In this document: positions 43,406-51,691 of the stretch, one piece after another
Layout of the letters: each line of letters starts with the position of its first letter
Position numbering within the stretch: the stretch's first letter is position 1
NCBI GenBank assembly: GCA_033763775.1
Contig: JANRJW010000008.1
Coordinates: forward strand, 62,001 to 126,000
Direction: 5' to 3'
DNA length: 64,000 bases
From: JAJTHB01 sp033763775
GTDB taxonomy: Bacteria > Pseudomonadota > Alphaproteobacteria > Rickettsiales > SXRF01
The notes under the pieces: generated by a model
What the model saw: only the letters and a program-made list of their open reading frames with translations
What the model was told of the DNA's origin: nothing
Database searches by the model: none
Made by a program: the position numbers and the translations under genes

Positions 43406-44796
43406 ACCGCCCGTACAAATTCAAATAACACGCGATGGCTATCGCCCAGCGGCGTTTCTTTCACAAGAGTAGCGTGGCGCGTTAGCGCCTCGCGCGCTGC
43501 CTCAAGCGTATAGTCTTGAAAATGATCCTCGCGCAGCGCCAGCATGTCTTGCACTTTGGGGTCTTTTTTAGGGATAAACTCGATCAGCCCTCTGGGCGCC
43601 AGCGACACCAGATGCTGGGTAGCCGATGCAAGTGGGAGATTATGGCCAATGCACAAATGATGCAGCACCGCAAGCGCCAGCAGACTATCCGGCCTCACTC
43701 GCTGCCACAGCGCGCTGCGCTCAGTGAGCTGCCAGCCCTGTGATGGTGAGGGATTAATGATGTCCATCACCAGCGGCAGATATGACAGATTATGTGCTTT
43801 GCTGCGCAAGAAAGCAGCATCGATTGAGGCGCGGTCACTATCCAGCCCCACGACCGATGCCGCACCATGCTCAAGTGCCAGCTGAGCATAGTGTCCGGTA
43901 TTACAGCCAATATCCAGCAGCAGTCGTGGTCGATTCCTCGCAGCAAATTCTGCAACTAACTGCTGCTTCATCGCTTGACTGGCGGCCGCATAAGGATGTG
44001 TTTCGCTGTAGTGATGCCAGCCTGATTTCGGGATTCGTGGTTTCAAAGAGGCTGTCAGGTTTCTAAGATGGTTAAGCATGCCCAGATGTCTGGTTTTGGA
44101 GATGGCTGGCGGGGTCTGTACCTGCCCATTTCCGCTGCGGCGCTCGCCCCATGCTGGCAGCACAACATGCATGAATACCGCAGGATATAACCGCTGGTGC
44201 CATGGCAGCAAGCGAACCAGGTCCTCACTGGGAAGACCATCCATGCTTGATCTGAACCATGGAGCGAAAGAGACACCAGTGGCGGATTCCAGAAGCAGCG
44301 GATTTAGAAAATGCTCAAGAAACTGTCGGTAACCTGCCCAGTAGCTATTATCCTGATAAGGGATGACAGAAAGAGTATCAATATGCAGCGGATGAGCACC
44401 CACGAACTGCATGTTAAACGCAGATGCATCCGACAAGCCATACCCTTTTTCAAGTAGCGCCAGCTGAAGATCAAGGTGTGCGAGCGCCGCCGCTTGCAGC
44501 ATCAGAAACGACCATTCATATGGGTAGGTGATGGTTTCCAGCCGCGTGTGCGCAAGCACATAAGACACGTTCTGGCCAAAGCGCTGGTAAACAGGGTCGG
44601 ATGCTGGCAGCACCGTACAATCCACCATGCGCCCTTGCGCCATCATGGCCTTGAGCACGCCCGACTGCATCACTTTTTCAAAGCGATGCGCCGCAGCAGG
44701 AAATACGGCACGAAAAACGCACCCATCAGCATAAAAAACACAGCCGGAAGGATCCCTGAATGATGACGGTTCTGCCGCCAGCGACGCGTCATTCAC
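43402..44796 (-). CDS. Class I SAM-dependent methyltransferase with long N-terminal domain
   Basis: 464 residues. The Rossmann methyltransferase domain (about 270-460) has LLLDIGCNTGHYAQLALEHG (motif I), VVGLDSDRASIDAAF and DSLLALAVLHHL. The N-terminal 260 residues (FRDPSGCVFYADGCVFRAV, PYEWSFLMLQAAALAHLDLQ, FVGAHPLHIDTLSVI) are characteristic of a subset that includes the rhizobial nodulation protein NoeA. The resemblance is recalled, not computed. Overlaps both neighbours by 4-8 bases. The likely target is a surface glycan or lipid. Confidence 0.78.
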   Translation of the reverse strand: MNDASLAAEPSSFRDPSGCVFYADGCVFRAVFPAAAHRFEKVMQSGVLKAMMAQGRMVDCTVLPASDPVYQRFGQNVSYVLAHTRLETITYPYEWSFLMLQAAALAHLDLQLALLEKGYGLSDASAFNMQFVGAHPLHIDTLSVIPYQDNSYWAGYRQFLEHFLNPLLLESATGVSFAPWFRSSMDGLPSEDLVRLLPWHQRLYPAVFMHVVLPAWGERRSGNGQVQTPPAISKTRHLGMLNHLRNLTASLKPRIPKSGWHHYSETHPYAAASQAMKQQLVAEFAARNRPRLLLDIGCNTGHYAQLALEHGAASVVGLDSDRASIDAAFLRSKAHNLSYLPLVMDIINPSPSQGWQLTERSALWQRVRPDSLLALAVLHHLCIGHNLPLASATQHLVSLAPRGLIEFIPKKDPKVQDMLALREDHFQDYTLEAAREALTRHATLVKETPLGDSHRVLFEFVRAV

Positions 44797-45034
44797 CGCC
44801 TGAATCCCTACCTGTATCAGAGGATTCTTTTTTGCCAGAAAAGTTAAAAAAACGCTTTATCACAGCGCTGCACAATTCTCTGATACGTCGCCACCACAAC
44901 GATATGGAAACCATGATGGTTGCCAGCATGGCGATAATTCCCTGCAGCAAGACGCTACCACTGCCGGGGTCTAGATACGCCAGCGCCGGCGTGGAAGAAA
45001 AAATCAGTATCAGCGATACGAACCATCTCGCCAC
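44789..45034 (-). CDS. Small membrane protein with YLDPGSGS motif
   Basis: 81 residues: an N-terminal signal-like helix, AYLDPGSGSVLLQG at about 19-32, a second membrane helix (IIAMLATIMVSISLWW) and a basic-acidic tail. Small proteins with YLDPG(S/T)GS are, as I recall, linked to sulfatase-like and methyltransferase genes in several lineages. Here the gene is first in a three-gene overlapping operon with exactly such partners. Function unknown. Confidence 0.75.
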   Translation of the reverse strand: MARWFVSLILIFSSTPALAYLDPGSGSVLLQGIIAMLATIMVSISLWWRRIRELCSAVIKRFFNFSGKKESSDTGRDSGGE

Positions 45035-45116
45035 GGGTCATCTCTTTGTAGTAAAATAATATAACATAGCCGATTATATCCCCGCCAGTAGCTACATCCA
45101 ATCGATAAATGCGGCC

Positions 45117-46133
45117 TCAGCGCGATGTTTTTAATGCGCGGTTATATTTCACCGACGACCATAGCGATAGCAGAATAAAGCCAAGGCCGATGAGTCCGGT
45201 GATGAATTCTGACACATGCACCAGCATGGAAATAAGCATGATGGCAGCGAGCGCGCCAATGCCCCAATGGGCGCCATGCTCGAGATAGACATAGGCATCC
45301 AGCGTGCCTTTTCGCACCATATAGATGGTCAGCGAGCGCACAAACATCGCGCCGATGCCAAGACCAAGCATGATGATGATGACATCTTTACTGATGGCAA
45401 AGGCGCCGATCACGCCGTCGAGCGAGAAGGATGCATCGAGCAGCTGCAGATACATAAACCCCATGAAACCGGAATAGGCGACCGTTCTGGTCACGCCATC
45501 TGCCGCATCTTCCTCATGTGAAAAAAGCGCAGTAAGGCCACTGATGGCAACATAAAGCACCACACCGATCGTGCCAGACAGCAGCGCCGCATGCTGCTCA
45601 TGCTCAGGCAGAAACGATTGCAGCACCAGAAGAAATGTCATCGCCACCACCACTTCTACTGCCTCGAGCTTGCCGAGCTTTGCCAGCCTTTCTTCCAGCC
45701 AGCCGATCCAGTGCAGATCTTTGCTGGCATCCAGTACAAATTTGAGAAACACCATGAGCAGGAACATGCCGCCAAAGGCGGCGATCTGCACATGCGAGTC
45801 CAGCACGTGTTTGCTGTATTCCTCGGGCTTGTTCAGCGCCAGCTGCGTTACTTCCCACATGCTAAGACCTGTTGCGAACCCAACGATCACGATTGGGAAA
45901 ATAAGCCGCATGCCAAATACCGCGATTAAAATACCCCAGGTGAGAAACCGCCGCTGCCACACTTCGCTCATGTGACGCAGCACGGTCGCATTCACCACCG
46001 CATTATCAAACGACAGCGAGATCTCCATGATCATCAGCAGCGCCGCGATCATCAGCCCGTGCGTCCCCGCCCATAGATAAGCAAGAATCAGACCGAGCAC
46101 GGTGGTGGCGTTGGAGAGATGAAAATATTTCAT
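45117..46133 (-). CDS. DUF475 (TerC-superfamily) membrane protein
   Basis: This 338-residue polytopic protein has the hallmark acidic helices of the TerC/DUF475 group: LIMEISLSFDNAVVNATVL near the N-terminus and DASFSLDGVIGAFA near residue 225. These proteins are implicated in metal homeostasis or tellurite response. The ion here is unknown. Start ATG 46133 (MKYFHLSNATTVLG) is family-typical; the open frame to 46187 would add a hydrophilic stretch. Confidence 0.88.
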   Translation of the reverse strand: MKYFHLSNATTVLGLILAYLWAGTHGLMIAALLMIMEISLSFDNAVVNATVLRHMSEVWQRRFLTWGILIAVFGMRLIFPIVIVGFATGLSMWEVTQLALNKPEEYSKHVLDSHVQIAAFGGMFLLMVFLKFVLDASKDLHWIGWLEERLAKLGKLEAVEVVVAMTFLLVLQSFLPEHEQHAALLSGTIGVVLYVAISGLTALFSHEEDAADGVTRTVAYSGFMGFMYLQLLDASFSLDGVIGAFAISKDVIIIMLGLGIGAMFVRSLTIYMVRKGTLDAYVYLEHGAHWGIGALAAIMLISMLVHVSEFITGLIGLGFILLSLWSSVKYNRALKTSR

Positions 46134-46202
46134 GATGCTGCCTGCTTTTTTCGGTGAGTAAATGCTTAAACAACGCTGGTCTAACACAAGATATCATGCA
46201 GC

Positions 46203-46218
46203 TGAAACAATTGTTTCA
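46203..46218. promoter_or_regulatory. Perfect 16-bp palindrome, candidate operator
   Basis: TGAAACAATTGTTTCA is a perfect dyad between the divergent DUF475 and beta-barrel genes, 30 bases upstream of the TTGACA box. Its size and form fit a TetR- or MarR-type regulator. No such regulator gene is in the window. Confidence 0.55.
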
Positions 46219-46247
46219 TTGGTCTTAGACGGCAACTCGCGTATTGG

Positions 46248-46276
46248 TTGACAGATAGCGTTACATCACCTATGCA
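46248..46276 (+). promoter_or_regulatory. Strong sigma-70 promoter of the beta-barrel gene
   Basis: TTGACA (46248-46253), a 17-base spacer and TATGCA (46271-46276). An A/T-rich CATTATCATTATTAGG follows, vaguely Fur-box-like, and then the AGGAG ribosome-binding site before ATG 46310. Confidence 0.6.
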
Positions 46277-46309
46277 ACTGCGACTCATTATCATTATTAG
46301 GAGATACTC

Positions 46310-47044
46310 ATGCCCCCTCTCTCTCGCCTACTACTGGCCACGTCTGCCCTCGCGCTGCTGAGCAGCGCCGCACACGCCACCTTCACGGTCTATTCACCCG
46401 CCGTTAAAAAGGGTGAAGTGAAATTAGAGGCGAAATCGCGTTTCGATGAGGATGACCGCGCCAGCGAAGATGGCTATCAGCGCCACCTGCTGGAAGCGAA
46501 TTATGGCGTCACTGAATGGTGGCGCGTTGGCGCGGAGGCGATCTGGGAGCGTGACCCCGGCAAGGATTATCGCTACTCGCTTTCAGAAATCACCGGCACA
46601 TTTGAACTCGCTGAAGAGGGAGAAACATGAGTGCATCCCGGCCTGCGCTACGTGTATGTGTTTAACCATAATGATCGCAAGGCAGACAAAGTGGAAGCGC
46701 TGCTGCTGCTGCAGAAAAAATGGGGCGATTTCAGCCTGACCAATAACCTGAAGCTCGAGCAGGAAGTTGGCGATTACGCAACCAAAGACATGGTCTTCGG
46801 CACCGCATGGCGCGCGCGCTATAAAGTGAAAAACTGGTTTCAACCCAGCTTTGAATATTACAACACCTTTGGCGAGCTCTCCGACTGGGAAACCTACGAC
46901 AAGCAAACCCATCGCTTAGGGCCCGTCTGGTATGGCAAGTTTGATAATGGCATCAGCTTCGAAGCGGGCTACCTGTTTGGTGCCAGCGACATCACCGAAG
47001 ACGGCGCCGTAAAGCTCAAGCTTGAATACACGTTTATGTATTGA
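46310..47044 (+). pseudogene. Outer-membrane beta-barrel-like gene interrupted by an in-frame TGA
   Basis: The first part (46310-46630) encodes a signal peptide (LLLATSALALLSSAAHA) and 106 residues ending ELAEEGET. After TGA at 46628-46630 the same frame continues from GTG 46631 to 47044 for 137 residues (VHPGLRYVYVFNHND onward). Together they make a 244-residue protein with alternating aromatic strands and a final YTFMY, typical of an outer-membrane barrel. The TGA falls where related proteins, as I recall them, carry Trp (GEYW type), so a TGG-to-TGA change is the simplest explanation. TGA is a true stop elsewhere in the window. It keeps a strong promoter and ribosome-binding site. Confidence 0.75.
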
Positions 47045-47065
47045 GATGATCCCCGCCTTTGCTGT

Positions 47066-47155
47066 TATTCCCGCGAAAGCGGGAATCCAGCAGCGCCGCG
47101 TCTGCGGTGCAATGAGTTTTAATTTGTTCTGGATCCCCGCTTTCGCGGGGATGAC
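47066..47155. repeat. Palindromic dispersed element with inverted arms
   Basis: The left arm 47066-47090 (TATTCCCGCGAAAGCGGGAA then TCCAG) and the right arm 47129-47155 (CTGGATCCCCGCTTTCGCGG then GGATGAC) are inverted copies about 25 bases long separated by 38 bases. Each arm also contains its own small hairpin. The arms match the element at the xerD 3' end. Confidence 0.88.
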
Positions 47156-47171
47156 AATGTTCTCAAGCGGT

Positions 47172-47274
47172 ACGAGATCCCGGACATCTCGGTTTTCTTA
47201 CCACATGCGATGCATGTGGAAAAAACCGGATTCGGGGATGACAAGCACCTAAGGCAGCATAGCTGCCAAGGTGG
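47172..47274. repeat. Second palindromic element and terminator-like hairpin
   Basis: A less regular element runs from AGATCCCGGACATCTCGG to TTCGGGGATGAC around an inner CCACATGCGATGCATGTGG palindrome. It is followed by CACCTAAGGCAGC-ATA-GCTGCCAAGGTG (47246-47273), an almost perfect stem-loop that ends just past the fadN-like stop and could end its transcript. Confidence 0.6.
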
Positions 47275-47277
47275 TTG

Positions 47278-49632
47278 TCAATTCCTGAGCGGTTTGCCGG
47301 TATTCAGCATATGCTCGATGCGATCGAGCGTCGGTTTCATTTTTAAGAGCTCCATGAACACCTCAAATTCAAGATCGAGGATGTTCTGCTCGGTAAGCCC
47401 CTCGGACATGTCGGTATCGCCACCGGAGAGCACCGTTGCCAGCATTTTGCACACCGTCACATCATGCGCGGTCGCTTTACCCATGGCTTTGAAACCATCC
47501 ACCGCCATGGAAAGCGCCACTTTCGCCGTGCCGCCCGGCAGGTGGAGAATCGCTGGCTCCGGCGCCGTGTAGCCGTTTGCCATGCTCAGACATTTCGCCT
47601 TGGCGTCCGCCAGCACGCGCGCGCGGTTCATGGTAATGCCGTCGCTTTCGCGAATAATTTTTGCATCCCTCGCCTCATCCGCCGAGCCGGAGACTTTAGC
47701 GAGTGCAATTTGTTCGAATACAGTTTTAATCGCCGGCATCGCGCCGCCGGTGGCCATCAGGTTCGAGAGCATGCCGCCGGAGGATTTTTTATCGCCCATA
47801 TGGCGAATGAGCATCTCCTTGCAACCGCCCCATGCCGGAATCAGCCCGACACCGACCTCAACCAACCCGGGATATGATTCGATATGCGCCTGTACGGCAT
47901 TGGAGTGCAGAATAATCTCGCAGCCGCCGCCAAGCGCCATGCCGGAAAGCGACGAGACCACCGGAAATGGTGCATATTTCAGCGCCATCACTGATTGCTG
48001 GCCAGCGCGGATCACCTCGCCGATCTGTTTCCACGCGGCAATGTTCGCCGCCATCAGCACAAAGCCGAGATTCGCGCCGACCGAGAAATTATCCGCATCT
48101 CCGCCAATCACCAGCCCCCCAAAATCCTTTTTCACCGCCTCGATCGATTTCATCATCATGTCGAGGATGTCCGGATCAATCGAGTTCATCTTGGAGGTCA
48201 GCTCGAGGCAGGCAATGCCATCGCCCAGATCCCACAGCGAAGCGGAGGCATTCTTTAAAACCGGTTTTTTCGTAAGCTTCACATCGGCCAGCATCAGCGT
48301 GCCGGCAGGCTGGGTGATGGGCACATACCCCTTCACACTCGCGGCCTGGCGCCCTGTGCCATCTTGTTTGTATAAACTGCCGCCCTTCGCCTGCGCGATG
48401 ATCGCGGGAACGCTCATGCCCGATTGTTCCAGAAGCGAAATGAAATGGTCGACACCGATTTTATCGATCATCTCAAACGGGCCGTATTTCCAGCTATAGC
48501 CGGTTTTCATCGCGGCATCGACACTGGCCACATCATCCGAAATCTCAGGAATCAGTGAAGCCGCATAATGCAGCATCGGCAGCAGCACCGCGCGCGCATA
48601 CTGGCCGCCAATATCTTTGTGTGAAAGCAGCGCGAGCATGCCGCTCTTGGCCGCGTCAACGCTGGCCAGCTCGACTTTTTTACTTTGCGGCGAGTAGTCT
48701 CCGGTCTTCAGGGAGATCACTTCTTTGATTTTTTTCTCGCCATCTTTATTGATGCGGTAAAAACCACCCTTGCCTTTGCGGCCGGTATAGCCACCTTCGA
48801 TCATTTTCTTCACCAGCTCCGGCTCGTGGTAGATTTTCACAAACGGATCATCTTTCGGCAGCGAATGCAGCATGGATTTGGCGATCAGCGGCATGAGGTC
48901 AATGCCGATTAAATCAAACAGCCCAAACACACCGGTTTTGGGGATGCCCACCGGCCTGCCCATCACTGCGTCGGCCTGCTCGGGCGATACGTCAAGGCGC
49001 ATCGCCTCGATTAAGCCAAGCATCAACCAGTACACACCAATGCGGTTGCCGATAAAGCCCGGCGTGTCCTTGCACGCCACCACGCCCTTGCCGAGATGAA
49101 TATCAGCAAACTGGCACACCGCATCGTAGGCGGCCTGCGAGGTTTTCGTACCCTTCACCACCTCCAAAAGGCGCATGAAGCGCGGCGGGTTGAAGAAATG
49201 GGTAATCATGAATTGCTGCTGGAAAGCCTCCGGCATGCCATTCATTAATTCATGCAGCGGCAGCGTTGAGGTGTTGGATGAAACCACGGCGGATGGTTTT
49301 CTCACGCTGTCGATTTTACGGTAGACATCCTGCTTCACTTCCAGCTTTTCGAGCACCACCTCGATAATCCAGTCGCAGTCAGCCAGCAGCTTCAGGTCGT
49401 CTTCCAGATTGCCGCAGGTGACCAGCTTTGCTTTGTCTTTGTGGGTAAAGCCGGTGGGATTCGCTTTAAGCTGCTTTTCAATCGCCCCTTCGGTCAGTGC
49501 ATTTCGGTTTTTCTCGCCGGGTTTCACGATGTCGAGCAGCACCACCGGCGTGCCGGAATTCGCCACCTGCGCGGCAATCCCGCTACCCATGACGCCGCTA
49601 CCCAGTACACCGATTTTTTTGATGGATGTCAT
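47278..49632 (-). CDS. fadN: 3-hydroxyacyl-CoA dehydrogenase / enoyl-CoA hydratase, FadN-type
   Basis: 784 residues with dehydrogenase first and crotonase second, the FadN order rather than FadB. The N-terminal NAD site is GVLGSGVMGSGIAAQVA, followed by SSNTSTLPL, THFFNPPRFMRLLEVV and KDTPGFIGNRIG (to about 320). The C-terminal hydratase (about 470-700) has VIGGDADNFSVGANL and SGMALGGGCEIILHS followed by LVEVGVGLIPAWGG. It carries out the middle two steps of beta-oxidation. The thiolase gene lies downstream in position but is separated by an opposite-strand gene. Confidence 0.92.
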   Translation of the reverse strand: MTSIKKIGVLGSGVMGSGIAAQVANSGTPVVLLDIVKPGEKNRNALTEGAIEKQLKANPTGFTHKDKAKLVTCGNLEDDLKLLADCDWIIEVVLEKLEVKQDVYRKIDSVRKPSAVVSSNTSTLPLHELMNGMPEAFQQQFMITHFFNPPRFMRLLEVVKGTKTSQAAYDAVCQFADIHLGKGVVACKDTPGFIGNRIGVYWLMLGLIEAMRLDVSPEQADAVMGRPVGIPKTGVFGLFDLIGIDLMPLIAKSMLHSLPKDDPFVKIYHEPELVKKMIEGGYTGRKGKGGFYRINKDGEKKIKEVISLKTGDYSPQSKKVELASVDAAKSGMLALLSHKDIGGQYARAVLLPMLHYAASLIPEISDDVASVDAAMKTGYSWKYGPFEMIDKIGVDHFISLLEQSGMSVPAIIAQAKGGSLYKQDGTGRQAASVKGYVPITQPAGTLMLADVKLTKKPVLKNASASLWDLGDGIACLELTSKMNSIDPDILDMMMKSIEAVKKDFGGLVIGGDADNFSVGANLGFVLMAANIAAWKQIGEVIRAGQQSVMALKYAPFPVVSSLSGMALGGGCEIILHSNAVQAHIESYPGLVEVGVGLIPAWGGCKEMLIRHMGDKKSSGGMLSNLMATGGAMPAIKTVFEQIALAKVSGSADEARDAKIIRESDGITMNRARVLADAKAKCLSMANGYTAPEPAILHLPGGTAKVALSMAVDGFKAMGKATAHDVTVCKMLATVLSGGDTDMSEGLTEQNILDLEFEVFMELLKMKPTLDRIEHMLNTGKPLRN

Positions 49633-49778
49633 ACAAACCTGCTACTCTCTGATTTTTATGGTTTTATGGTCATTTTTCAGGGTGTCGCCCATTGTCACAA
49701 ATACTTCATGTGCGTTTAGAATATATTAATGTAGAATCGTTAATAATTCTTATTGGGATACCACAAAAAGCTCTAACC

Positions 49779-50402
49779 ATGACCAGCCATCAAGATAAAT
49801 CATATAACATTGCCGATGTATCCATCAACATACAGCCGAGCGGATCAATGGGTGGGATCACGCTCAGCTACAGTTCCGGTGACAACTATGTTCGCGATCT
49901 GATAGTGGAGGCAATCAGCCAGCGACTCAGGGCTAATCACGTAATCTTCAAAGCCTCTAACAAGCTGAACAATGCCACATCAGCCGCTGATTCGCTCATT
50001 TTGAGTACGACCATATCCAACGAAGCAACATTATTCATTGATCCAATGATGGGCAATGCTGGTATGAAGTTTGTAACTCCCCAGATGGTGACTGAGATTC
50101 TGGATGATCTTCAGACGAATTATAACTCCAAAGATAAGCTGAGTAATCATGTCGAAGCACTCGTCGCTGAAGCAGAAGATCGCCTTCGAACACGCCGCCC
50201 ACACCCCGATGATGCGAGCCATGCTGCCAGGGAGAGAATCCGGCAAGCCAACGGTGTGAAGCCCTATCTGGATGCTGTCATCAACACACTTAATGAATCA
50301 GGCATCACCGTGGATGAAGAAACGAGAAAAAAACTTGAGGCGGCGCTAATCATCGCAAGAGAAAATAAGCGCAGCGGTGGTTCTGGTTTCACTCAGTTTT
50401 AG
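49779..50402 (+). CDS. Hypothetical protein, orphan between beta-oxidation genes
   Basis: 207 residues from ATG 49779; the frame extends upstream to 49692 but that part is A/T-rich and unlikely. The N-terminal half is strand-rich and polar (SYNIADVSINIQPSGSMGGITLSYSSGDNYV). The C-terminal half is helical and charged (VEALVAEAEDRLRTRRPHPDD, VDEETRKKLEAALIIAREN). It has no signal peptide or membrane segment. Codon usage is less GC-rich than the flanking genes, and it breaks the usual fadN-fadA adjacency, suggesting an inserted gene. No family recognised. Confidence 0.6.
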   Translation: MTSHQDKSYNIADVSINIQPSGSMGGITLSYSSGDNYVRDLIVEAISQRLRANHVIFKASNKLNNATSAADSLILSTTISNEATLFIDPMMGNAGMKFVTPQMVTEILDDLQTNYNSKDKLSNHVEALVAEAEDRLRTRRPHPDDASHAARERIRQANGVKPYLDAVINTLNESGITVDEETRKKLEAALIIARENKRSGGSGFTQF

Positions 50403-51523
50403 CTTTTCTCTAGCACCGTCGCCATGCCCATACCGCCGCCAACGCACAGGCAGGAAAGCGCGTAATTGCCGCCGCGCTGCTTCAGCAGCATCGCCGCTTT
50501 GCCGGTCACGCGCGCGCCGCTTGCGCCGAGCGGATGGCCGAGCGCGACTGCGCCGCCTTCAACATTGAGTTTGGATTCATCAATGCCTAATTCTTTGGCA
50601 ACCGCCATCGCCTGCACCGCGAAGGCCTCGTTCAGCTCCACAAAATCCATATCAGAAATTTTTAGGCCAGCGCGAGCGAGTGCTTTTTTCGAGGCTTCCA
50701 CTGGCCCAAGCCCCATGATCTCTGGCTCTAAGCCTGAAACCGCCATCGCTTTGATGCGCGCCAGTTTCGGCAGGCCATGCTTGTTTGCATACTCTTCGCT
50801 GGCGATGATGGTCATCGCCCCCCCATCCGTCACCGGCGAGGAAGTGGCGGCAGTCACGGTGCCCTGCTCATCAAAGGCCGGTGCCAGCGTTGCCATTTTC
50901 TCCAAGCTGGTATCGGCGCGTATGCAGCCATCTTTGGCCACTTCACTGCCTTTGATAGCGATGGGAATGATTTCACCAGCAAGGTTGGCGCTGGCGGCTT
51001 TCTGGTGGCTTTTCAGGGCGAATTGCTCCTGCTCGGCGCGCGAGATTGCAAATTTTTTCTGCAGGTTTTCAGCGGTGATGCCCATGCTGAGGTAAGCGCC
51101 GGGCATGTTCTCATAAAGTTTTGGGTTGGGGCTGGGGTTAAAGCCACCCATCGGAATGCGCGACATAGACTCAACGCCCCCCGCAAGAAACAGCTCCCCT
51201 GCTCCGCTGGTAATTTTGCCTGCGGCCATATGAATGGCCTCCATCGATGATCCGCACCAGCGGTTAATGGTCGAGCCGGCAACCGAAAGCGGCAGGCCGG
51301 ACAGCAGCGCGACCATACGGCCAATGTTAAAGCCCTGTTCGCCTTCCGGAAACGCGCAGCCCACGATCAAATCTTCGATATGCGTCGTATCTACCGGTGT
51401 TTTAGCAAGCACGCCCTTAATCACCTGCGCCAGAAGATCATCTGGCCGGGTTTTGGCCAGCTCGCCTTTGCTGGCAAGTGTGAAGGGTGAGCGCCCGTAG
51501 GCGCAAATGACAGCGTGGGGCAT
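50399..51523 (-). CDS. fadA: Acetyl-CoA acyltransferase (thiolase)
   Basis: About 374 residues. The nucleophilic cysteine lies in NRWCGSSMEAIHMAAG (about 85-100). The GGVESMSRIPMGGFNPSP block, NEAFAVQAMAVAKELG, GHPLGASGAR and the second active-site cysteine in ALSCLCVGGGMGMA are all present. It performs the thiolytic last step of beta-oxidation. ATG 51523 (MPHAVICAYG) behind GAAAGGAAA is chosen over an upstream TTG. Pairs functionally with the fadN-like gene. Confidence 0.93.
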   Translation of the reverse strand: MPHAVICAYGRSPFTLASKGELAKTRPDDLLAQVIKGVLAKTPVDTTHIEDLIVGCAFPEGEQGFNIGRMVALLSGLPLSVAGSTINRWCGSSMEAIHMAAGKITSGAGELFLAGGVESMSRIPMGGFNPSPNPKLYENMPGAYLSMGITAENLQKKFAISRAEQEQFALKSHQKAASANLAGEIIPIAIKGSEVAKDGCIRADTSLEKMATLAPAFDEQGTVTAATSSPVTDGGAMTIIASEEYANKHGLPKLARIKAMAVSGLEPEIMGLGPVEASKKALARAGLKISDMDFVELNEAFAVQAMAVAKELGIDESKLNVEGGAVALGHPLGASGARVTGKAAMLLKQRGGNYALSCLCVGGGMGMATVLEKS

Positions 51524-51598
51524 ATGGTTTTCCTTTCGCAAGACTATAATTTTGGCAAAAAACCCTTACTTTTTCGTTAGTTTTTGGGTAATAAGGGC

Positions 51599-51683
51599 GT
51601 CATTGCGAGCGAAGCGAAGCAATCCAGCTTATTTCATTGTCTAGCTGGATCGCCACGTCGGCCTTCAGCCTCCTCGCGATGAC
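51599..51683. repeat. Palindromic dispersed element upstream of the FNR gene
   Basis: It runs from GTCATTGCGAGCGAAGCGAA through AATCCAGCT to AGCTGGATCGCC and finally CTCGCGATGAC, so its outer parts are inverted. It ends 8 bases before ATG 51692, and the GAGGAAA ribosome-binding site follows directly after it. It shares the GTCAT/ATGAC ends of the other elements. Confidence 0.85.
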
Positions 51684-51691
51684 GAGGAAAA

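Noticed and set aside
46628..46630. TGA read as Trp or selenocysteine across the genome
   Set aside because: Many genes here end in TGA at sensible places, including overlapping stop-start junctions (4831-4833, 5028-5030). No selenocysteine-type hairpin context is apparent, so a local nonsense change is more likely.
47022..47252. Small open frame downstream of the barrel gene
   Set aside because: It overlaps the barrel gene's end and otherwise consists of palindromic-element translation.
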